The position numbers were made by a program, and so were the translations under genes. Below the pieces are notes generated by a model. That model was not told the origin of the DNA. It did no database searches and saw only the letters and a program-made list of their open reading frames with translations. From CALZIK01 sp945787635 (GTDB lineage Bacteria > Acidobacteriota > Thermoanaerobaculia > Multivoradales > JAHEKO01), in the NCBI GenBank assembly GCA_947259725.1, contig CAMYNM010000003.1, positions 186,001-250,000 of the forward strand: a stretch of DNA of 64,000 nt, read 5' to 3'. Positions 39,361 to 49,383 of this stretch are shown here, in pieces (within the stretch, counting starts at the first letter, position 1; the number at the start of each line of letters is the position of its first letter).

Positions 39361-40127
39361 AGTTCGACGAACGTCGCGAGCCGAATGGACGGAAGAGCTA
39401 TCCGGCGAGAACCCACTACACCGGTAGCGTCGCGCGCGAGTATCTCGCCCGGCGAGCCGGAGAGCCGAAGTGGATCCTCGAGAACGAGGCTGTGGCCCGA
39501 TTGCTCGGAAGACTCCCAGAGTCAGCCCGGATCCTCGACGCTCCCATCGGCACCGCCCGACTCCAGCCGATCTACAACGAGCTCGGCGTCGCGGCGATCG
39601 GCGTCGACGTGTCGCTCGCGATGCTCGAGCAAGCTCCCGGAGCACTGCGCGGCTCGATCGTACGCGGCGACGTCGCCCGGCTGCCCTTCCCCGACCGGAG
39701 CGTTGACTATGTCGTTTCCATGCGGTTTCTCAACTGGCTTCCCGCCGCCGAGCTCGAACAAGTGCTCGGCGAGTTTCTCCGGGTCGCGAAACAGGGACTG
39801 ATTGTCCAGATCCGAGTCCGCGAACCCGGCCGCCCGTCGCACGTTCTGCGGGCTCTGCGCAGCCTGGCAGGCAGTCCGATCAAGACCCTCGGGCGCCTGT
39901 CCGGTCCGCTGCGAAGGCGGCTCGCGAATGGGCCGCCGAGCATCTCGATTCCGGACGCCGCCGATGTGAAGGCGCTCTTCGATCGGAGCCGGCTCGACGT
40001 AGCCGCGATCGAGACCGTCGCCGATGGCACCGAGTACAGCCGACGTCTCTTCCGCTACACCCCCCTGAGGCTCTTTCTACTTCAACCCTGTGCCACGGGA
40101 GCGGCTTCGGGGCCGGATCGACCTTGA
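39357..40127 (+). CDS. class I SAM-dependent methyltransferase
   Basis: 256 residues from GTG. ILDAPIGTARLQPIYNELG (motif I with Asp-Ala-Pro-x-Gly-Thr-x), AIGVDVSLAMLEQAPG and LPFPDRSVDYVVSMRFLNWL are standard motifs; KSYPARTHYTGSVAREY at the start is typical of glycan-locus members. It sits between the flippase and a P-loop kinase-like gene with 4-base overlaps on both sides. Target unknown. Confidence 0.8.
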   Translation: MKFDERREPNGRKSYPARTHYTGSVAREYLARRAGEPKWILENEAVARLLGRLPESARILDAPIGTARLQPIYNELGVAAIGVDVSLAMLEQAPGALRGSIVRGDVARLPFPDRSVDYVVSMRFLNWLPAAELEQVLGEFLRVAKQGLIVQIRVREPGRPSHVLRALRSLAGSPIKTLGRLSGPLRRRLANGPPSISIPDAADVKALFDRSRLDVAAIETVADGTEYSRRLFRYTPLRLFLLQPCATGAASGPDRP

Positions 40128-40831
40128 ATCGGTTACTCGTCGAGTTCGCCGGACTTCCCGGAGCGGGCAAGAGCACGCTCGCGAGCGCGGTCGCCGAGAT
40201 CCTCGAAGATCTCGGCTTCTCTCTGGCAACCGATCCGCGCTCGCCGGCCGTGTCGCTGCCGACTCGACTGACCTACGTCAGGCTTCTCGCGTCGCGGCCG
40301 GCGTTCGTGCTCGGGTCGGTTGCGACCATCGCGCGGACTCGTCCGCTGACGGCACGGGATCTGCGTTGGGCGACCGGCACCTGGCTCAAACGCGTCGCGC
40401 GGCTCGTTCAGGCGTCCCGAAAGCCCGGCATCCACCTGTTCGACCCCGGCGTCGCGCAGGCTCTCTGGTCGATCGGCGCTCGCAGCCGGATGGCCGCGTT
40501 TTCTCAATCGGCGCATGTTCTGCTTCGGCGCGCGCCGCGGCCCGATCTCCTCGCGGTCATCGACGCGCCCAACGAAACGCTCGTTTCGCGTTTGCGGCGC
40601 CGTCCGGGCTCGACCAGCGTCCTTGAGCGAGACACGCTCTCACCGGAGGCGATCGCGCGCGGTCGCCAGCGGATGGATGAGGTGCTCGGCGCACTCGGTC
40701 GGCTCGAAGCGGGGCCCGGCGTCGAGCGGTTTGTCAATCCGGACGCCGCGCAACCGTCCGCCACCGCTAGGCGAATCGTCGACTGGATCGACGACCGAGT
40801 GGATTTCGCGCCTCGGGAAGCCTCTGAATGA
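40124..40831 (+). CDS. P-loop NTPase, kinase-like, unknown substrate
   Basis: 235 residues. VEFAGLPGAGKSTLASAVAE at the N-terminus is a clear Walker A; LLAVIDAPNETLVSRLRRR resembles the lid region of nucleoside or sugar kinases. Between them is a helical region of about 110 residues. No family is recognised. The start is TTG, in a 4-base overlap with the methyltransferase stop; its own stop overlaps the glycosyltransferase start (ATGA). Found amid glycan genes, it may phosphorylate a sugar or lipid carrier, which is speculative. Confidence 0.7.
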   Translation: MNRLLVEFAGLPGAGKSTLASAVAEILEDLGFSLATDPRSPAVSLPTRLTYVRLLASRPAFVLGSVATIARTRPLTARDLRWATGTWLKRVARLVQASRKPGIHLFDPGVAQALWSIGARSRMAAFSQSAHVLLRRAPRPDLLAVIDAPNETLVSRLRRRPGSTSVLERDTLSPEAIARGRQRMDEVLGALGRLEAGPGVERFVNPDAAQPSATARRIVDWIDDRVDFAPREASE

Positions 40832-41957
40832 GAATTCTCTACGTCTCGTTCTCCTACGTACCGTCCAGACGTGCCAGCAGCGTCCACGTCGTCAAGATGT
40901 GCCACGCGCTGGCCGGCACGGGCCATTCGGTGACCCTGGTCACCAAAAAGTGCGCGGCCCGCCAGGAACCCGGCGTCGCCGACGACTTCACGACTTCGCG
41001 TTCTACGGAGTCGAGCCCGGCTTCTTGATCGAGAAGCTGCCCCGGCCCGAGCTCCGCGGCGGCGGCGCGGTCTACTTGGCGTTCGTGCTCGTGCGACTCC
41101 TCCGAAGCCGCGGCGCGCTCGTCTACACGCGTGATCCCTTTACCGCCTGGCTCGCCGCCAAGCTCGGAAAGCCGCTGATCTTCGAGCAGCACGGCGTGCT
41201 GCGTCGCCCTTGGGTGAATCGCTTGATCGACTCGACGCTGCGCGCGCGCTCTCTGAGGCGCCTGGTCCTGGTTTCGGGCCAGCTCGAGGCGAGCTTCCGC
41301 AGCGCGGGCCGGATTCCGAGCCATGGCGACGTCGTCGTCGCTCACGACGGCGCCGATGCGGTGCCGCTTCCCGACGCGGCACGAGCCGTCACAGCAAAGC
41401 CGCGCATCGGATATGTCGGCAACCTCTACCCCGGCCGAGGCGTCGATCTTGTCGTCGAGCTGGCCCGACGCATACGGGAAGCCGACTTCGAGATCGTGGG
41501 CGGTGACGACGCCGAGCTCGAGAGGCTCGCCGCCTCGGACCTGCCAGCAAATCTGCGTCTGGCAGGCTTCGTCTCCCCTGGGCGGTTAGGAGAACGCTAC
41601 CTCCGCTTCGACGTGCTGCTCATGCCCTATGCCCGAGAGGTCATGGTCGCAGGCGGAGGTCTCGACACGAGCCGCTTCATGTCGCCGCTCAAGATGTTCG
41701 AGTACATGGCCGCAGGCCGCGCCATCGTTTCCTCGGATCTGCCGGTTCTGAGAGAAGTCCTGGAAAACGAACGCAACGCGCTCCTGGTGCCTCCTGAAGA
41801 ACCCGAGCTCTGGGAGCGCGCGGTCCGCCGTTTGATGGTCGAGTCCGACCTTCGCCGGCGCCTCGGCCGGAGCGCCCGACTCGACCTCGAACGTCACTAC
41901 ACCTGGGCTGCCAGAGCTCGCCGGGTACTCGACGGCGCCGGAGCGAATCATCGCTAG
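40828..41957 (+). pseudogene. GT4-type glycosyltransferase with a frameshift near 40986
   Basis: The first 52 or so codons read MRILYVSFSYVPSRRASSVH..., a GT4 N-terminus ending VADDF, then run to a stop at 41028. From about 40986 the -1 frame carries the rest: HDFAFYGVEPGFLIEKL..., then KPRIGYVGNLYPGRGVDLV and SPLKMFEYMAAGRAIVSSD, the donor-binding motif. A single missing C at GACGAC|TTCAC would restore VADDLHDFAFYGVEP. The rest of the gene is intact to the stop at 41957. It is either a recent inactivation or a sequencing error; no slippery heptamer is seen that would suggest programmed frameshifting. Confidence 0.85.
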
Positions 41958-42007
41958 ACTGTGTGTGGCGAACCCTCGTCGTATCGGGGCCGCCCCGTGA
42001 GTGGATC

Positions 42008-43180
42008 ATGCCGGCATCTCCAATGACCTCCCCCCGGAAGCTTCTCGTGGTCCGACCCACGCTGGGGCAAGGTGGCGCCGACCGCGTTACTGCAACCCTG
42101 CTGCGCAACATGGACCCCACTCGGTTCGACACGAGCCTGCTGCTTTTCAGGCGCGAGGGCCCCCACCTCGGCGACGTCCCCGACGAGATACCGGTCAGGG
42201 CGCTCGGAGCTCGCAGCTTGTGGACGGCCTGGTGGCCCTTGGCCCGGCACTTGCGCGCCCAGCCACCCGATGTTCTCTTCTCGACCTGCAGCGGCACCAA
42301 CGTCGTCGCGTGTATCGCGAGTGCGCTCGCCGGCCGGCCCGCCCGCCTGGTTCTTTCGGAGCGCAACGTTCTCCTGAGAGACCAGCCCTTCTTCAAAAAG
42401 TGGCTGATGTTACTCGCCAAACGAGTGCTCTATCGGTCGGCCGATACTGTCACCGCGGTATCCCGGGGCGTCGCCGACGACCTGATCGAGAAGCTCTCGG
42501 TGTCACCCGATCGGGTTCGGGTCGTCTACAACCCGATCGTCGAGCCGGGGATCGACGAGCTCGCCGTCGAGCCTCTCGACGAACCTCCGTACGGCGGGGC
42601 CGAGCCGATTCTTCTCGCCGCGGGCCGGCTGGTCCCTGCCAAGGGCTTCGACGTCCTCCTTCGGGCCTTCGCCGAGATCACCCGCCGGAAGGACGCCAGC
42701 CTGGTGATCCTGGGGGACGGCCCGGCGAGAAGAGCGCTTCGGGCTCTAGCCGCCTCCCTTGGGATAGAAAGCCGGGTCTTTTTCCCCGGCTTCGTCAAGA
42801 ACCCCTTCCGCTACATGGCCCGATCGACGGTGTTCGTTCTTTCCTCCCGATATGAAGGACTTCCGGGAGTCTTGATCCAGGCGATGGCCTGCGGCGTACC
42901 GGTCGTCTCGACCGACTGCCCGGCGGGCCCGAACGAGATCATCACCCAGGGAAAGGACGGCATCCTGGTTCCAGTCGGATCGGCCGAGGCGCTCGCCACC
43001 GAGATCACCCGCCTGCTTCACGATGCCGACCTTCGCCAACGGCTGGGAGCCGCCGGACGGGAACGCGCCCAGCGTTTTTCGGTCGCGACCGTTACCGATG
43101 ACTATCTGCGCGCGCTCACCGGCGGCGCGAGCTTCACGACGCCCGATGCCCACGGGTCGTCGCGGTCCACGACCGGATAG
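42008..43180 (+). CDS. GT4-type glycosyltransferase
   Basis: About 390 residues. RPTLGQGGADRVTATLLRNM (acceptor side), LLAAGRLVPAKGFDVLLRAF, LVILGDGPARR and SSRYEGLPGVLIQAMACG with the E-x7-E pair are the hallmarks of retaining GT4 enzymes. An upstream in-frame start at 41963 would add 15 residues before the fold; the ATG at 42008 fits better. It acts on the cytoplasmic face, extending the lipid-linked glycan. Donor and linkage are unknown. Confidence 0.9.
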   Translation: MPASPMTSPRKLLVVRPTLGQGGADRVTATLLRNMDPTRFDTSLLLFRREGPHLGDVPDEIPVRALGARSLWTAWWPLARHLRAQPPDVLFSTCSGTNVVACIASALAGRPARLVLSERNVLLRDQPFFKKWLMLLAKRVLYRSADTVTAVSRGVADDLIEKLSVSPDRVRVVYNPIVEPGIDELAVEPLDEPPYGGAEPILLAAGRLVPAKGFDVLLRAFAEITRRKDASLVILGDGPARRALRALAASLGIESRVFFPGFVKNPFRYMARSTVFVLSSRYEGLPGVLIQAMACGVPVVSTDCPAGPNEIITQGKDGILVPVGSAEALATEITRLLHDADLRQRLGAAGRERAQRFSVATVTDDYLRALTGGASFTTPDAHGSSRSTTG

Positions 43181-43183
43181 GCG

Positions 43184-44377
43184 ATGCCGGCCGAGATCGT
43201 CTTTCTGATCTCCAACGATCGGCACCACCCGGCGATGGTGGAACCGGTCATGCGGCAAATACTGGAGCGCGGCCAGGCCGGCTGCCGGGTCGTCTCACTG
43301 TGCGAGCTGCGGGGCCAGACCTCTCCGACCGACACTTTCCGGCGGATTGGAGTCGACTGCCGGCGCGTTCTGCCGTTTCACCTGCGCCGAGGCGCGGTCG
43401 CCCGGGGCGTCACCGCCTCCAAGTCGGTCTCCGGCCGTCACAAGCATCTTCAAGACCTGGTCTGGCGGCTCGCGGTCGGACCTCGGCTCGCCGCCCTGCT
43501 CTCGCCGGACCCGGCGGTAGTGGTTCTACCCAACGACGCCGCCTATCCCTACGATCGTCTGGTCCGGCGGCTCCGGCGGCGCAAGACGCCTTTCGTCCTG
43601 TTGCAAGAGGGGATTCGCTTCGAGCTACCGGGGGTTCCCCTTTCGCGCGCCTACGGAAGCGGCGGCGCTGCAGCGATCGCCGCCTGGGGCGACTCGAGCG
43701 CCGGCTACTTCCAAAGCGCCGGGGTCGAGCCTCAGCGGATACACGTCACCGGCAACCCGCGCTTCGACGGAATCGAGAGCCTGCGTCCGAAGCAGCGTCC
43801 GCAGAAACAGGCAGCGATATCAGAGCCCAAGAAACTCCTGGTGGTCACCAATCCGATCGACGAGCAAGGTTTCTGCTCGAGTGACGAAAAGCTCGCGCTC
43901 GTTCGTCGTTTTGCCGACGAGATCACAACTCTGGTCGAGGACCGGACTCTGCGCCTCGAGCTCAAGCTGCATGCGAGTGAGTCGGCCGACGACTACCGCA
44001 GGGCGCTCGCCGGCTCTTCGATTCTGAGCCAACTCTCGATCTTCGAGAACGAACCTCTCTTTCCGCTGCTCCAATCGGCCGACGCCGTGGTCATCATGGC
44101 CTCGACCGTCGGACTGGAGGCACTTCTCTTCGACGTTTCGCTCGGCGTTCTCGAGCTTCCCGGAACGGGCTTCGTATTCGACTACGTTCGCGACGGAGCG
44201 GCAATCGGGCTCACCTGGTCGAGGCCCATGGCCCCTCAGGTTCTAGCTCTGCTGGACTATCATTCCTCAGACACCGCGCGGTTTCTCATGAAGCACCTAC
44301 ACCGATCGCCCGACCGGCCGGCATCGGAGGCGGTCGCCCTGCTGATCGTCGATCTCGCATCGCCGGGCGCCGGCTGA
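43184..44377 (+). CDS. GT-B-fold glycan biosynthesis protein, specificity unknown
   Basis: 397 residues, soluble. EIVFLISNDRHHPAMVEPVM at the N-terminus, a middle segment IHVTGNPRFDG, and SADAVVIMASTVGLEALLFD with a following GVLELPGTG resemble GT-B proteins such as UDP-GlcNAc 2-epimerases and CDP-glycerol transferases. A GNPRFD motif is common in surface-carbohydrate proteins of this fold. It could be a glycosyltransferase or a glycerol/sugar-phosphate transferase. It follows the preceding gene after three bases. Confidence 0.6.
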   Translation: MPAEIVFLISNDRHHPAMVEPVMRQILERGQAGCRVVSLCELRGQTSPTDTFRRIGVDCRRVLPFHLRRGAVARGVTASKSVSGRHKHLQDLVWRLAVGPRLAALLSPDPAVVVLPNDAAYPYDRLVRRLRRRKTPFVLLQEGIRFELPGVPLSRAYGSGGAAAIAAWGDSSAGYFQSAGVEPQRIHVTGNPRFDGIESLRPKQRPQKQAAISEPKKLLVVTNPIDEQGFCSSDEKLALVRRFADEITTLVEDRTLRLELKLHASESADDYRRALAGSSILSQLSIFENEPLFPLLQSADAVVIMASTVGLEALLFDVSLGVLELPGTGFVFDYVRDGAAIGLTWSRPMAPQVLALLDYHSSDTARFLMKHLHRSPDRPASEAVALLIVDLASPGAG

Positions 44378-44387
44378 ATAAGGAACC

Positions 44388-45758
44388 ATGAACCAACCCG
44401 AAACGCGATCGATTCTGCACCTGCTTCTGCCGGCCCTGGTTTTTTCGGCGTTCTTGACCGAGATCAAGTTCATCCCCGCAATCGCCAACAACGTCGGGCT
44501 CTTCGAAGTGCTCGGCGGGCTCGCCATCGCTCTGTTCTTCCTGATACCGCACGGCAGCGCGATCTCCGGGAATCCTCTGATCGCGATGGTCGGATTGATG
44601 GTCGTAGCGGCAGTGGCGTCTCTGGTCAACGTGCAGGCGGGCTCGCTGCAAACCGGGCTGATTCAGGTCACGATTCTGGTCTTTCTTCTGCTGTTCCTGT
44701 TGGTCTTCTACAACCTGTTCCTGCAGCGTCAGATCGATCCCAGCTACCTCTTGCGATGGATCACCTTGTCGGCTGCCATCGTGGGTCCGTGGATTCTCCG
44801 GCAAGGATTCCTCTACTCGACGGACATCGAAGCGGTGGGCCCGTTCCGGAATCGGTCACACATGGGCATCTACATGCTGACCGCCTTCTGGTTGGTGCTC
44901 GTCTATACGTTCTGGCCGGATCGGCGCCGAGTCAGATGGACCAAGTGGATCAAGACACCCGTGTGTCTGGTGGCCCTGGCGCTAAGCCTGTACGCGGTAG
45001 CGATCTCGGGACGACGGTCGGTCTACTTGTCGCTATTTCTCGGTCTGGTCGGTCTGGTGCTGGTTTTCAATCTCGTCTTGCGACGGCGCCGCGCGGTGGT
45101 CGCCGTCATCCTCGCCTTCGCTGTCGGCTTCTTAGGTCTGCTTTACACCGGCGGCGGCGATTTCCTGCCGCGCAGCGACTTCTTCCAGGCGCGGGTAGAC
45201 ATGATCGGAAGCCGGCTGCGCACGGCCTCGGACGCCATCTCGGGAGCTTCCGAGTCCGGATTCATGGCCATGCAGATGCAGGGCGTCAAGACTGCCGTCA
45301 GCACGCATCCTCTGCTGGGGATCGGCTGGGGCACCTTCCACGAATGGGTCCTCAACCCGAGCCGACACGAGGTTCACAGCACGCCCTTGAAGTTCCTGGC
45401 CGAGACCGGCTTCTTCGGCTTGGCTATCTATCTCACCTTCCTGTTTCGCCTGGTGTTCGGCGCCGGCCGCCTCGCGGTGCGCATGCGCGGCTCGCCGTAT
45501 GCCGCCAGTTACCTGGTGCTTTCTGTGGCAACGGCGAGCCTGTCGGTGAGTTATCTGTACAACCGGCATCTCACTGAGCGAACCTTCTGGCTGCTTCTCC
45601 TCGTCTTTCTGGTGCTCGAGGCCTTCGCCTTCGGGTACGAAAGCGAGATACTGAAACGACAAGCCGCGCGCAGCCAAGCCGCCGCGCGCCTCGAGCCGGC
45701 TCCTCCGCTATCGCACGGCCAGCCGATCAACGTCCCCGCCGGCCATGACCGCGCCTGA
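44388..45758 (+). CDS. O-antigen polymerase (Wzy-like)
   Basis: 456 residues with 10-12 membrane helices and a periplasmic loop of about 120 residues. GIGWGTFHEWVLN and SRHEVHSTPLKFLAETGFFGLA match the Wzy_C region of O-antigen polymerases and ligases. Its place between glycosyltransferases and downstream of Wzx makes polymerase the best guess. An SD (AAGGA) precedes the ATG by a few bases. It overlaps the next gene by 14 bases. Confidence 0.8.
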   Translation: MNQPETRSILHLLLPALVFSAFLTEIKFIPAIANNVGLFEVLGGLAIALFFLIPHGSAISGNPLIAMVGLMVVAAVASLVNVQAGSLQTGLIQVTILVFLLLFLLVFYNLFLQRQIDPSYLLRWITLSAAIVGPWILRQGFLYSTDIEAVGPFRNRSHMGIYMLTAFWLVLVYTFWPDRRRVRWTKWIKTPVCLVALALSLYAVAISGRRSVYLSLFLGLVGLVLVFNLVLRRRRAVVAVILAFAVGFLGLLYTGGGDFLPRSDFFQARVDMIGSRLRTASDAISGASESGFMAMQMQGVKTAVSTHPLLGIGWGTFHEWVLNPSRHEVHSTPLKFLAETGFFGLAIYLTFLFRLVFGAGRLAVRMRGSPYAASYLVLSVATASLSVSYLYNRHLTERTFWLLLLVFLVLEAFAFGYESEILKRQAARSQAAARLEPAPPLSHGQPINVPAGHDRA

Positions 45759-46935
45759 TCGAGCCCCAAGATCGGCCCCGGGCATCACGTTCGTGGTCAC
45801 CGATTCGTTGACGGCTCGCTACCTGCTCCGTGGCCAACTCGCGTTCCTTGCACGAAGCGGATTCAAGATCGACCTGGTCTGCTCGCCGGGCCGATGGGTC
45901 GAGGAAATCCGGGCGCACGAGGGGGTCCGCTGCCACGAGCTTGCCATGGAACGTGAGATCCGTCCGCTGCGCGATCTTCGGAGCCTGTTCGGTCTGGTTC
46001 GCTTGCTGCGCCGTCTTCGCCCGGACATCGTCTGCGCCAGCACTCCCAAGGCCGGCGTCCTCGGGATGCTGGCGAGCGCGATCAGCCGTGTCCCGATGAG
46101 GATACGGGTCGTCCGGGGGCTTCGGCTCGAGACGACTCGGGGCTGGAAGCGATGGGTGCTTTCGGCGGCCGAGAGCGCCGCGGCGGGCTGCGCTCATCGG
46201 GTCATCTGCGTCAGCGACAGCTTGCGTGCCGAGCTTCTGAGACAAGGCCTGGCGTCCGCCGGCAAGACCCAGGTGCTGGGAGCGGGCTCTTCGAACGGCG
46301 TCGACGCCAGCCGGTTCCGGCCGGCCCGCGATGCCGCGGAGTCCGCGCCGCTTCGGCAAACCTTGGGCCTGGGAACCGACACGCCGGTAATCGGCTTCGT
46401 AGGCCGCTTGACGCGCGACAAGGGCATCCAGGACCTCATCCACGCTTTCACCGAAGTCGTCCAAGAGAAACTTCCGAGCTCCCGTCTGCTGGTTCTGGGA
46501 GCTCCCGACGCCGGTGATTCCGTCACCTCGTCAACCGAGATGTTCCTGCGAGACGACGACTCGGTGATCTTTCCCGGTTTCGTTACCGACACCGCGCCCT
46601 ACTATCGGCTGATGCAGGTACTGGCCTTTCCCTCCTACCGGGAGGGCTTTCCGAACGCGCCTCTAGAAGCGGCGGCCTCGGCGGTGCCGACGGTCGGCTA
46701 CGCCGCCACCGGCACCCGAGACGCGGTCGTCGACGGCCTTACGGGCTCCCTCGTGCCGGTCGGAGACTGGCGAGCTCTCGGAGACCTTCTATGTGACTAT
46801 CTCCTCGATCCGGAGCGGTGCCGTTCTCGAGGCGAAGCCGGCCGGCAACGTGCGCGGGCGGCCTTTTCGAACCAGGTAGTCTGGACGCGTTGGAAAAACC
46901 TCTACGCTGAGCTGAGCGACCGCCCAACACAGTAA
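45745..46935 (+). CDS. GT4-type glycosyltransferase
   Basis: 396 residues. ITFVVTDSLTARYLLRGQLAFL, DIVCASTPKAGVLGMLASAI, VIGFVGRLTRDKGIQDLI and PSYREGFPNAPLEAAASAVP give a complete GT4 enzyme, of the subgroup that often transfers GalNAc or similar sugars onto a bacillosamine-type primer. It directly precedes the PglC-like gene, so it may add the second sugar of the repeat; that order is inferred. Confidence 0.88.
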   Translation: MTAPDRAPRSAPGITFVVTDSLTARYLLRGQLAFLARSGFKIDLVCSPGRWVEEIRAHEGVRCHELAMEREIRPLRDLRSLFGLVRLLRRLRPDIVCASTPKAGVLGMLASAISRVPMRIRVVRGLRLETTRGWKRWVLSAAESAAAGCAHRVICVSDSLRAELLRQGLASAGKTQVLGAGSSNGVDASRFRPARDAAESAPLRQTLGLGTDTPVIGFVGRLTRDKGIQDLIHAFTEVVQEKLPSSRLLVLGAPDAGDSVTSSTEMFLRDDDSVIFPGFVTDTAPYYRLMQVLAFPSYREGFPNAPLEAAASAVPTVGYAATGTRDAVVDGLTGSLVPVGDWRALGDLLCDYLLDPERCRSRGEAGRQRARAAFSNQVVWTRWKNLYAELSDRPTQ

Positions 46936-46950
46936 GCTCGGAAGGGCCGC

Positions 46951-47583
46951 ATGAACTTCTTCTATAGGCGATACGGCAAACGCGTGCTGGATCTCGGCAT
47001 CACCATCCTGCTATCGCCCATCGCGCTTCCGCTCTCCCTTCTGACGGCTTTGGTCGTCCGGCTCGCTCTCGGCTCACCGATTCTTTTCACTCAGCAGCGC
47101 ATCGGCCTCGACTCCCGACCCTTTCTCATGCGCAAGTTCCGGACAATGCGAAACGCAGCCGCTGAAAGCGCCGCCGAAGCCCCGGACGCGGATCGCCTCT
47201 CGAAGACAGGGACCCTGCTTCGCCGGCTGAGCCTCGACGAGCTTCCGGAGCTGGTCCATGTGGTCAAGGGCGAGATGAGCCTCGTCGGGCCGCGGCCGCT
47301 CTTGCCTCGCTATCTCCCGCTCTATTCGGCCGAACAGGCTCGCAGACACGAGGTTCGGCCCGGGCTTACCGGACTGGCGCAAGTTCGGGGGCGCAACGCG
47401 CTGAGCTGGGACGACAAACTCGCCTACGACGTCCGGTACGTAGATACGCTGAGCCTGCGAAATGACCTGACCATCCTGGCGATGACCTGCTGGACACTTC
47501 TGCGTGGCCAAGGCGTTTCCGCGCCAGGCCACACCACCATGCCTGAGTTCCGTGGCAGATCCGATCCGGGGCAGGAAACGTGA
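46951..47583 (+). CDS. polyprenyl-phosphate phosphoglycosyl transferase (PglC-like)
   Basis: 210 residues, the short monotopic form. An N-terminal re-entrant membrane helix (about 12-38), the QQRIG and MRKFRTM motifs, DELPELVHVVKGEMSLVGPRPLLP with the Asp-Glu catalytic dyad, and GLTGLAQVRGRN are all present. It loads the first sugar phosphate (here most likely diNAc-bacillosamine phosphate) on undecaprenyl phosphate. A GGAAGGG ribosome site precedes it. It overlaps the PglD-like gene by four bases (GTGA). Confidence 0.92.
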   Translation: MNFFYRRYGKRVLDLGITILLSPIALPLSLLTALVVRLALGSPILFTQQRIGLDSRPFLMRKFRTMRNAAAESAAEAPDADRLSKTGTLLRRLSLDELPELVHVVKGEMSLVGPRPLLPRYLPLYSAEQARRHEVRPGLTGLAQVRGRNALSWDDKLAYDVRYVDTLSLRNDLTILAMTCWTLLRGQGVSAPGHTTMPEFRGRSDPGQET

Positions 47584-48238
47584 CCAGAAAACGACTGGCA
47601 ATCGTCGGCGCCGGCGGCTTCGCTCGTGAGCTCCGCTGGCTGGTGTCCGAGATCAATTCGAGCGCAGAAAAGTTCGAGTTCTCCGGATTCGTGGTCAGCG
47701 ATCTGGAGCGTCTCGGGAGCCGCGACAGCCAAGACAGCGTCCTCGGAGACTTCTCGGTCTTCAGCTCATCGCGATTGACCTTCGACGCGATCGCGCTGGG
47801 CATCGGCTCTCCCAAGGTGCGGGTCGACATGGCGCGCGAGATCCGTCGGCTGAATCCCAATCTCGAATGGCCCGCCTTGGTCCATCCTTCCGTCAAGTTC
47901 GACGCCGCAACCTGCGAGTTTCAGGAGGGAGCCGTAGTGTGCGCCGGCGTTATCGCCACGGTCCACGTCACGGTGGCGCCGCTGGCGCTCGTCAACCTTG
48001 CCTGCACCCTCGGGCACGAGACCGTTGTCGGCGCCGGGTCGGTCTTGAATCCCACCGTCAACGTCTCCGGCGGAGCCCGCATCGGAGAACGGGTTCTGGT
48101 CGGAACCGGCGCGCAGATCCTCCAGTACCTAGCGATAGGAGACGACGCCGTCGTCGGCGCCGGCGCAGTGGTGACGCGAGACGTCGCTTCGGGGCAGACG
48201 GTCGTCGGCGTTCCGGCGCGACCGAAAGGATCGGGGTG

Positions 48239-48239
<1 letters not shown>
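47580..48239 (+). CDS. UDP-4-amino-sugar N-acetyltransferase (PglD-like)
   Basis: 219 residues. The N-terminal Rossmann-like half, LAIVGAGGFARELRWLV, binds the UDP-sugar. The C-terminal left-handed beta-helix shows hexapeptide repeats (VGAGSVLNPTVNVSGGARIGERVLVG) and the catalytic His in TLGHETVVGA. It acetylates the C4 amine made by the PglE-type aminotransferase, which starts in a one-base overlap with its stop. GTG start. Confidence 0.88.
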
Positions 48240-49378
<1,139 letters not shown>

Positions 49379-49383
49379 GCTCC

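Noticed and set aside
37911..40127. A single 738-codon frame that could be read as one protein
   Set aside because: The first two thirds are the shadow frame of the flippase; only the part from 39357 is real (methyltransferase).
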